64,000 bases of DNA, from positions 1 to 64,000 of the forward strand of contig CALEDQ010000004.1 of NCBI GenBank assembly GCA_937949615.1, written 5' to 3'. Each line of letters begins with the position of its first letter. Position 1 is the stretch's first letter. Positions 54,704 to 62,800 of this stretch are shown in pieces. The stretch comes from an uncultured bacterium. Lineage in GTDB: Bacteria > Muiribacteriota > Ozemobacteria > Ozemobacterales > Ozemobacteraceae. The notes under the pieces were generated by a model. That model worked only from the letters and a program-made list of their open reading frames with translations, was not told the DNA's origin and searched no databases. The translations under genes and the position numbers were made by a program.

Positions 54704-57039
54704 ATCAGAAAGAAATACCGGCGACTGTGTCCGCGAACAGACGTCCGGTCTTCAAAATCAAGCTTTTCAGCATGCAGGTGCTGATGCTGGCGATTGTCGT
54801 GTTCCTGATGGCCGGCAGTGACCTGGCCCGCTGGCGCGAACTCAGCGAGATACACGTCAGCGCCCGGGGCATGACGCTGGTCAAGGCTGTCGAACCGCAT
54901 GTGGTCAGATATATTGCCGAAAACGACCACGCCGGCCTCGAAAACATGGTCAGAGCGATGACTTCTGAAACGATTCCGAACAATGATCTGATTTCGGTGC
55001 AGATTCTCGACACCGACATGAACAAGCTCGCGGAAGCAACGCCGCACATGAGTCAGAGCCAGACCGGCTACCTGCATCTGCCCGCCACCGTCGTCGTCGC
55101 CAATCCGGTAACCAGCCCGCAGACGAAGCAGCAGATCGGCATTCTGCGTATGGTCTTTTCAAACCGCTACTTCGAAGACCGCAGTCGGGCGGTCATTCAG
55201 ACGACAGTTTTCGTGCTGCTGCTCGGCACACTTCTGGCAGCGCTGATTACCTGGCTGATCGGGCGCATGATACAAAACCCGGTGACCATTCTCGCCGAGG
55301 CGGCCACGAAAATGGCCGGCGGTGAAGCCGATGTTCAGCTCGAACTCGATACCGGCAACGAGATCGGCGTGCTGGTCGAAGCTTTCAACCTGATGAGTCA
55401 ACGCGTCAACGTGCATCTTTCCGAGCTGCGCCAGAAAAACCTGCAGCTCGAAGGCCGCAATTTCGAACTGTCGACGCTGCAGCAGGTCGGCCGATCGCTG
55501 TCGAGTATCCTCGACCAGGAAATGGTCTACGAAACTATCGTCGACAACGTCATCAACGTGCTCAGCGGCGTCAAGCGCTGCTCACTGCTGCTCGTCGACG
55601 AAAAACGCAACGAATTCATCTTCAGGGTCACCAAAGGCCTCGACCCTGAAGTCGTGCCCGAAAGCGGTCGCCTGCCTATCGATACGGGCATCGCCGCGAA
55701 GGTTTTTCATACCGGTGAAGCGGTGCTGCTCAATGACCTCGACGAAGCCGACGACACCAGACGCCTCGAAGGCGGCAAAGTCGTGCGCAGCTCGATCTGT
55801 GCCCCGATCATGATCGGCGGCCAGGTGGTCGGCGTGCTGTCTTTGAGCAACAAAATTTCAGGAGTGGCGTTCACCGAAGCCGACCTGCGGCTGGTCGAAG
55901 GGGTGGCCATCGAAGCGGCGCTCGCCATCAAGAACGCCCGCATGTGGCAGGACCTCAAACGCAAGGTGCTTGAACTCAACACCCTGCACGAAGTCGGCAA
56001 AAACCTCAGTCTGGTGCTCGATATCAACAAACTGCTCGAACTGGTCATCGATCTGACTGCCAGGGTTCTCGGCGGCGTCAAAACCAGCTCGATCATTCTG
56101 CACGACGAAGAAACCGACTGTCTGCAGGTAATGCTCTACAAGGGCAGCCGCAGCATCGCATCACTGCAGCCGATCAAGGCGGGTGAAGGCATTGCCGGCA
56201 AGGTTTTCGAGCGCGGCGAACCGATAATCATCAACGACTTCAGCTCGACCGAACAGGGAACCGGGGTGACCGGCCGCAGTTCGATCTGCGTACCGCTCAA
56301 GGTCAAGGAAAAGACCATCGGGGTTCTGTCGGTTTCCGACAAGCTCACTGGCGACCCGTTCGACAGCAGCGATCTCGACATGCTCGTCACCCTCGCCTCG
56401 CAGATTTCGGTATCACTGTACAATGCCCAGCTCTACGAAGATCTTGAAGCGAGCTACCTGTCGGCAGTGCGCGCGCTCGCCAACTCGATCGACGCCAAGG
56501 ATGCCTACACCCGCGGTCACAGCGAGCGGGTCGCCCGCTATTCCATGGAAATCGGCCGGGTCATGGGCCTGACCAGTGACGAAATCAAAAATCTGCATAT
56601 CGGCGCTCTGCTGCACGATATCGGCAAAATCGGCATCGCCGAGGCGATCATCAACAAGAATTCGCGACTGACCGACGAAGAATATCAGGAAATCAAGACG
56701 CATCCGTCACGAGGTGCCTCGATCATCGAGCCGGCCAAGTTTTTGAAAGAGAAGGTGCCGCTGATCAAGTATCACCACGAGCGTTTCGACGGCAAGGGCT
56801 ACCCCGACGGCCTCAAAGGCGAAGAGATCCCGTTGATGGCACGCATTGTCTGCTGCGCCGATTCTTTCGACGCGATGACGAGCAAACGCGCCTACCGCGA
56901 CACGATGCCGCTAGAAGAAGCCCGCAAGGAACTGATCAGGTGTTCCGGCACCCAGTTCGACCCACGGGTGGTCAATGCCTTTTTAGAAGTGCTCGCCGAC
57001 GAAAAGAAAATCGAAACGATAGAAAACCTGGGTAAATAA
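54700..57039 (+). CDS. Membrane GAF-GAF-HD-GYP cyclic-di-GMP phosphodiesterase
   Basis: 779 residues. Membrane helix 1 at about 23-39, a periplasmic sensor of about 125 residues, helix 2 at 165-188, HAMP at about 187-240, GAF domains at about 270-410 and 430-575, and an HD-GYP domain from about 585. HD-GYP residues are intact: GHSERVARYS, LLHDIGKIG, KTHPSRGASIIEP, YHHERFDGKGYPDGLKGEEI and CCADSFDAMTSKRAYR. It should hydrolyse c-di-GMP to pGpG or GMP in response to an external signal. The stop overlaps the recJ start by one base (TAATG), and the gene overlaps the upstream membrane protein gene by 4 bases. Confidence 0.93.
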   Translation: MNQKEIPATVSANRRPVFKIKLFSMQVLMLAIVVFLMAGSDLARWRELSEIHVSARGMTLVKAVEPHVVRYIAENDHAGLENMVRAMTSETIPNNDLISVQILDTDMNKLAEATPHMSQSQTGYLHLPATVVVANPVTSPQTKQQIGILRMVFSNRYFEDRSRAVIQTTVFVLLLGTLLAALITWLIGRMIQNPVTILAEAATKMAGGEADVQLELDTGNEIGVLVEAFNLMSQRVNVHLSELRQKNLQLEGRNFELSTLQQVGRSLSSILDQEMVYETIVDNVINVLSGVKRCSLLLVDEKRNEFIFRVTKGLDPEVVPESGRLPIDTGIAAKVFHTGEAVLLNDLDEADDTRRLEGGKVVRSSICAPIMIGGQVVGVLSLSNKISGVAFTEADLRLVEGVAIEAALAIKNARMWQDLKRKVLELNTLHEVGKNLSLVLDINKLLELVIDLTARVLGGVKTSSIILHDEETDCLQVMLYKGSRSIASLQPIKAGEGIAGKVFERGEPIIINDFSSTEQGTGVTGRSSICVPLKVKEKTIGVLSVSDKLTGDPFDSSDLDMLVTLASQISVSLYNAQLYEDLEASYLSAVRALANSIDAKDAYTRGHSERVARYSMEIGRVMGLTSDEIKNLHIGALLHDIGKIGIAEAIINKNSRLTDEEYQEIKTHPSRGASIIEPAKFLKEKVPLIKYHHERFDGKGYPDGLKGEEIPLMARIVCCADSFDAMTSKRAYRDTMPLEEARKELIRCSGTQFDPRVVNAFLEVLADEKKIETIENLGK

Positions 57040-59120
57040 TGGAAAAAATCTGGAAAATCAGGGAAGTCGACGCGGAACTGCTCGGTAGAATGCGCTCTAC
57101 CGGGTTTCCTGACATTCTGCTGAAGATCCTGATCAATCGTGGCATAACCGACGACGCCGGTATCGAGAAATATTTTTCGCCGCGCAGCCGCTACCTGTTT
57201 TCACCGTTCGTCATCGACGGGCTGTGTACGGCAGTCGACCGCATTTTCAAGGCTTTCGAGCGCGATGAGAGCATCAGAGTTTATGGCGACCGCGACGTCG
57301 ACGGCATCACTTCGACGGTAATGCTGACCGAAACGCTGCGCAGCTTTCACAAGCTCGTCGATTACACGGTGCCGGTCATCGAAGACGGCTACGGGCTCAA
57401 CCCTGATTACATCGACGTTGCCGCCAGAGACGGCATCAGGTTGATCGTGACTGTAGACTGTGGCATCAGCAACCTCGCCGAGGTCGAATATGCCCGCAGC
57501 AAGGGTATCGAGGTGATCATCACCGACCACCACGAGCCGCCGAGTCAGCTGCCGAACGCGGTCGCGATCGTCGACCCGAAACTGCACGATTCATGCTGCC
57601 CGCAGAAAAATATCGCCGGTGTCGGTGTTGCTTTCAAGCTGGCGATGGCGCTCGAAATGGCGCGGGCAAACCGGCTGTCGAAGCCTCTGATGGTTTTCGA
57701 TCTCAGCGAGCATGATATCGAAGTCGTACGCTTTTCGGTGCGTGAGGGTTTCACGCCGGTCAAGCATATCGACCGGGCCGCGATGCATGGGTGTGTTCCG
57801 GTGTTTTTCAGTGAAGAAGAACGAAAAACGATCGGCGAACTGCTGCCGACGGTCTTGAACAATGCCAGCAACGACCCGAACCTGCGGCCGGTATACGTCG
57901 ACAAGGTAATTGCCGAGTGTTTGCCCGATGCGGCTTCGCAGACGAAGGCGGCTTTCCGGCATTCGCTGAACCTCGACGGCATGGACGGCGGGCGGGCGCT
58001 GACCCTGATGTATCTCAAGTGCATCGAAGCGAAACTGCCGGCAGTAAAGGCGCTGTGGCACCGCGGTCTCGATATACTGACGATCGGCACGATTGCTGAC
58101 ATGGTGCCGCTGCATGGCGAAAACCGCACTTTCGCGCAGATGGGGCTGAAGTTTGTCGGCAAGAGCAAGCGTCTGGGCCTGGCGAGTCTGTTCAGTGCCC
58201 TGGGCTGGAAAAACCGGCAGGTTACCGAACGCGACATCAGTTTCAGCATCGCGCCGATTCTCAATGCTTCGGGGCGGCTGCGCACCGCGGAACTGGCGAT
58301 CGAGCTGCTTGGCACCACACAGGCGGCGCGGGCCGAGGAGCTGGCGAAGCAGCTTTATGAACTCAACAACGAGCGCAAGCGGCTGGGCGAAGAATGTTAC
58401 AACGGCGTCAAGCGCTACCTGCTCGAACAGAACGATATTGATAACGATCGCATTCTGATGGTCGCGGCACCGATGAAGAATCAGGGCGTCACCGGCATCG
58501 TCGCTACCCGACTGATGCTCGATTACTGCCGGCCGGTGATCGTATTGCTCGAAGACCAGGGCAAGTTTCTGGGCTCGGCGCGCAGTTTCAAGGATATCAA
58601 CATTATCGAGGCCCTTAACCACTGTTCTGAGTGTCTCGAAAAATTTGGCGGGCATGTCGGAGCCGCAGGGCTGACGATGCAGCCGGGCAACGAGACGCTT
58701 TTCCGCAAGAAGCTGCGGGAATTTGCCGGGCAGCATATCAGTCTCGAGGATCTGCAGCCCGAGTGGCTGATCGATTCTGAACTGCCGATCGAAAAGGTCG
58801 ACGAGCAGTTTCTGCAGGACATTCTCAATTTTGCGCCGTTCGGGATCGACAACCCGGCGCCGGTGTTCATGGCACAGGGCGCGGTGTTTCAGGAAATCCG
58901 CAAGGTCGGCGAGGGCAGGAACCATCTGCGTTTCAAGTTCAGGCGGGCGAACGGGCGCAGCATTTTCGGCATCGGGTTCAATCTCGGTGATATAATGGCG
59001 CCGGAAACGATCCGCGATGGCACCTGCGATCTCGTGTTTCAGGTGGAGCCGAACGATTACAATGGAGTCAGATCAGCGCAGCTGATGGTGCTTGACTGCC
59101 GGATACGGGGGTTCAAGTGA
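57039..59120 (+). CDS. recJ: Single-stranded-DNA-specific exonuclease RecJ with an internal insert
   Basis: 693 residues. DHH-superfamily 5'-3' exonuclease for recombination and mismatch repair. Motif I is YGDRDVDGITS (residues 82-92; usually GDYDADGITS), then VTVDCGISN, DHHEPPSQLPNA (DHH at about 163-165), AGVGVAFKLA and GTIADMVPLHGENR; later RSFKDINIIEAL, GGHVGAAGLTM and an OB-type C terminus (FAPFGIDNPAPVFM). About 110-130 residues (about 210-342) are inserted between AGVGVAFKLA and LTIGTIADMVPL compared with typical RecJ of about 570 residues. Key Asp residues are kept. Downstream of the HD-GYP gene in one operon. Confidence 0.92.
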   Translation: MEKIWKIREVDAELLGRMRSTGFPDILLKILINRGITDDAGIEKYFSPRSRYLFSPFVIDGLCTAVDRIFKAFERDESIRVYGDRDVDGITSTVMLTETLRSFHKLVDYTVPVIEDGYGLNPDYIDVAARDGIRLIVTVDCGISNLAEVEYARSKGIEVIITDHHEPPSQLPNAVAIVDPKLHDSCCPQKNIAGVGVAFKLAMALEMARANRLSKPLMVFDLSEHDIEVVRFSVREGFTPVKHIDRAAMHGCVPVFFSEEERKTIGELLPTVLNNASNDPNLRPVYVDKVIAECLPDAASQTKAAFRHSLNLDGMDGGRALTLMYLKCIEAKLPAVKALWHRGLDILTIGTIADMVPLHGENRTFAQMGLKFVGKSKRLGLASLFSALGWKNRQVTERDISFSIAPILNASGRLRTAELAIELLGTTQAARAEELAKQLYELNNERKRLGEECYNGVKRYLLEQNDIDNDRILMVAAPMKNQGVTGIVATRLMLDYCRPVIVLLEDQGKFLGSARSFKDINIIEALNHCSECLEKFGGHVGAAGLTMQPGNETLFRKKLREFAGQHISLEDLQPEWLIDSELPIEKVDEQFLQDILNFAPFGIDNPAPVFMAQGAVFQEIRKVGEGRNHLRFKFRRANGRSIFGIGFNLGDIMAPETIRDGTCDLVFQVEPNDYNGVRSAQLMVLDCRIRGFK

Positions 59121-59145
59121 GTCGGGTGGCGCAGCTGGAGGTAAT

Positions 59146-59454
59146 ATGAACGTACGTGAGCGGTCGCCGTTGAATCGCTATGATTTTTCGCGCATGGTGA
59201 ATATGTGGGAAACGCTGGTTCTCGAGGTCATTGCCGACATGATCGAGCGCAACGAGATGTGCAACTGTCATGACTGCGTGCTCGACACCTGTGCGCTGGC
59301 GCTCAACAGTCTGCCGAGCCGCTACTGGATTCTCGGCAGCTACGATGCCTTTTCGCCGCCGGAGAGTTTTACCGAGGACGTCATGAATGTACGGCTGGCG
59401 GAAGAGGCAGTCTTGAAGGCGTATCGGCTGGTGCAGGCCAACCCGCACCACTGA
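59146..59454 (+). CDS. ComFB-family (late competence development) protein
   Basis: 102 residues. VLEVIADMIERNEMCNCHDC then VLDTCALALNSLPSRY is the ComFB pattern: a helix, a C-x-C-x2-C-type cysteine cluster and L-A-L-N-x-L-P-x-x-Y. ComFB-like proteins are small regulators; members have been linked to cyclic dinucleotide binding. The ATG at 59146 has GGAGG 5 bases upstream; the longer frame is inside recJ. Last gene of the membrane protein/HD-GYP/recJ operon; proximity to an HD-GYP enzyme fits a nucleotide-signalling role (inference). Confidence 0.85.
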   Translation: MNVRERSPLNRYDFSRMVNMWETLVLEVIADMIERNEMCNCHDCVLDTCALALNSLPSRYWILGSYDAFSPPESFTEDVMNVRLAEEAVLKAYRLVQANPHH

Positions 59455-59456
59455 TG

Positions 59457-59615
59457 CACGCGGATAGAATTAGAAGCCGGCCGCGGATGGACGCGGATTA
59501 ACACAGATAGAGTTAAAATCAGCCACGGATGAACGCGGATTAACGCAGATAGAATTAAAAGCCAGCCGCGGATGGACGCGGATGGACACGGATTAACACA
59601 GATAGAATTTAGAAA
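59457..59615. repeat. Tandem CCGCGGATGGACGCGG / CCACGGATGAAC repeats
   Basis: Three imperfect copies of a unit of about 45 bases, each with GCC(G/A)CGGATG(G/A)ACGCGGAT, a TTAACACAGATAGA block and AATTAAAA. Same family as the dispersed repeats near 8476, 40418 and 43907. Between 59616 and 59883 an AT-rich stretch leads to the next gene. It includes GATAAT (59829-59834), a possible -10, preceded by AAGACA at about 59808. Confidence 0.8.
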
Positions 59616-59883
59616 CGAGCCGCAGGCGGCACGGATAAGCATGGGCAGGCCCACGGCTTTGTGATTTTTCACACAATCATATAAAAATCAACGGGTGAGA
59701 TAAAAACAATTCGCGCGGTATTATGTAAACCAGCTGATAAAAACGGATTTTTTGCGGCGATTTTAGCCGGTATGACGATTTTTTTTGCTGATTTTATCAA
59801 AAAATTCAAGACAAATGCCGTTGGTTCTGATAATCTGCTAAGTTAATAACTCAGCTACAGTCAGAAAATCTCGGAGGTCTCCC

Positions 59884-62800
59884 ATGCAGTGTCCAGGATG
59901 CGGTTTTGAAAATGAAAAGGGCAACAAATTCTGCAACATGTGCGGAATGGGTCTGCCCGGTACAGGCGAAACTCCTGACGCACCTGCAGAGCGTGAACCA
60001 CTCGATCTCGACCTTTCACTCGATCTCGATGTCAGCGAAGCGGCTGATGCGACCGGTGGCCTTTCATTCGATTTAGGAACACCGGCGGGTGGTAATTTTG
60101 ATCTGTCGGCCGGTTCGGCTGACGATGCCGGCGATCTGCAGCTCGACATGCCCGAAGCCCAGGAAAAATCCGAGATAAGCCTGGACCTCAATACCGGCAG
60201 CGATGATTTCAGTTTTGATGCTATCGATAACAGTGCCGCCGCCCCGGCCGTCGACCTCGACATCACAATGGATCAGGGCGATTCGGGCCTGAATTTCGAC
60301 CTGCTCGACAATACCCCGACCGAACAGGCAGGCGTCGATGACGATCCGTTTGCCGCCCCGGCCGGGTTTGACATTTCACTTGACGACGCGGCGGCAGATC
60401 AGTCTGCCGAAACCGTTTCATTCGATGAACCGGCGGTGACTGCCAGTGAACCGGCAGCGGCTGATGAATTCAGCTTTGACGTGGCCGAAGCCGCGCCCGA
60501 ACCGGCGGCACGCGAAGTCGACGCCGAAACGCTTGCGGTCGAAACCGAAAGTTTTGATTTTGGCGACCTCGATTCAACGCCGGCCGCAGCGGCGGACAAT
60601 ACGAAAGCACCGGCGGCGGCCGTAGAAGAAAGTGACGACGACCTCAGCGGTCTGATCGTCAGCAGCACCGATGATTTTTCGACCACCACGGAAGTCAGCG
60701 TCAACTTTGACGATGACGACGCAGCGGTCAGTGTTACCACCGATAATGACGATGACGACAGCTTTCTCGATTCCCTCGTCGTCGAAACCGTGCAGCCCGC
60801 CAAACCGGCGGCAACTGTTAAGCCGGCTCAGGCTCAGGCAGCCAAGCCCGCCGCCCAACCGGCCAGGCCTGCAGCTCAGGTGGCAAAACCAGCAGTTCAG
60901 GCAGCAGAAACTGAAGTTGAAGCCGATGACGAGCTCAACGGCCTGATTCTAGGGATCGAAGGCAAAGCTCCGGCAAAGCCCGCCGCCCCGGTGCCGGTTA
61001 AGGCCGAAGTTGAATATGAAGAAGATTTCTCGGCCCTGCCCGGTGGTGATGCAGAAACCGAAAACGAAGCCGATTTTGATATTGCTTCGCTTGGCAGCCT
61101 GGGCGGCGAACTCGAAGCCCCGGCACCGGCAGCCGAAAGTCAGGCAGCCTATTCGCCGGCAGCCATGCCCGCTGCCATACTTGAAGAGGCCCCGCCCCTC
61201 ACCCCGCTCGAACAGCTTTCTGAAATCAGACAGCAGCTCGCCGACACCAACGACCCCGATGAACGCTACTCGCTGGTTCTGCGCATGCGCGAGCTGGCAC
61301 TTCCGGAAGCAGCCGGCGATTTTATCAAACTGCTCGGCGATGAACTGAAAGACATCAGAGAAGTTGCAGCCGGTTTCCTCGGTGATATCGCCGCAAAGGA
61401 AGCGGTCAGACCGCTGGTTCTCTGCCTGACCTCCGAACATCCGCAGCTCAAGTTCCTGGCCGCCCGCTCGCTCGGCCGCATCGGTTCTGAAGACGCGGTT
61501 GTACCTCTCGTCAAACTTCTCGAAGAAGACAATGAAGATCTGCGCTACGTGACTCTCGAAGCGCTCGGCAAGATCGGTTCGGCTTCGGCCCTGAAAGCGG
61601 TCAGCGCTTTCCTGAAGAGCCGCAACAATGACCTGCGCTATATCGCCTGCGAAGCGATCGGTAATATCGCCGACCCGAAGTCGGTGTCGATCGTGCTGCC
61701 GATGCTTAAAGACCCCGAATTCGAAGTTCGCCTGAAGGCTATCGAAGCGCTCGGCAAAATGGCTTCAACCGCGGCCTGCGACCAACTGCTCGTCGTGCTC
61801 GGCGAAGACAACGAACGCATCAGAACCGCGACCATTCAGGCGCTGGGCCAGATCCGCAACTCCAATGCCGTCGATCCGCTCATCGATATTTATCAGGTCA
61901 GCAACCCGCAGCTCAAGGAAAAAATCATCTGGGCTCTCGGCGAAATCGGTGATGCCAAAGCCGTCGAGCCGCTGCTCAAACTTTCGAACGCTTTCAATAC
62001 CCGGCTGACCATGCTTTCCCTCGAAGCTTTTGCGAAAATCAAGTCAAGCAAAGCCAGCCGCTACGTGCTTTCGGTTCTTGAAAAGGAAGACCCGATGCTG
62101 TGCCTGAAGGCTATCGACGCCCTCGGCGAAATCGGCGAAAAGGCAACGGCCGGCAATCTTGTTAAATTTCTCGAAGCCGCCGAACCCGAGCATAAAATTT
62201 CGGCAGCGAAAGCAATCGGCAAAATCGGCAATCCGATCGCCATCGAACCGCTGGTTCAGAGGCTCACCGATTCAGAACGCGATGTCCGTCTCGCCGCCAT
62301 CGAGGCTCTTGGCCTCATCAAGGGTGCACGCGCCATCGAACCGCTGATCAAGTCTCTCGCCGAACAGGATACCCAGATCGTCGAAAAGGCCGAATGGGCC
62401 ATCTGTGAAATGGGCGAAATGGCCGTCGAGCAGATTACCAAGGCAATTCAAAGTGGCAACAATGACAACATTCTGCCGTCACTCGTCAGAGTTCTGGGCC
62501 GGATCGGCAGCATCAGAGCGATTTTCCCGCTCCTGAAAGTTCTCGACACTACCGACGACCGCAAACTCAGCACCTGCATCGCCGACAGTCTGCTCGCGAT
62601 CGATGAATATCTGACTTCAGCCAACCCGATCTCGGTAATTCTCAAAGAAGGCTATGCCTGGGCGCAGTTTTCGGTGGCGCAGGCCCTTGCCACCCTGCAG
62701 GACGAAAGAGCTTTCGGGCTGCTGATTAAAATTGCCCGGGAAACCATCACCGACAAGGACATGAAAAAGCTTGCCGGTATTCCTGACAAGCGCATTCTCG

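Noticed and set aside
59823..59839. Sigma-54-type promoter before the HEAT gene
   Set aside because: TGG and TGC are present but the spacing between GG and GC is 12 instead of 10; a sigma-70-like -10 (GATAAT) is more plausible.
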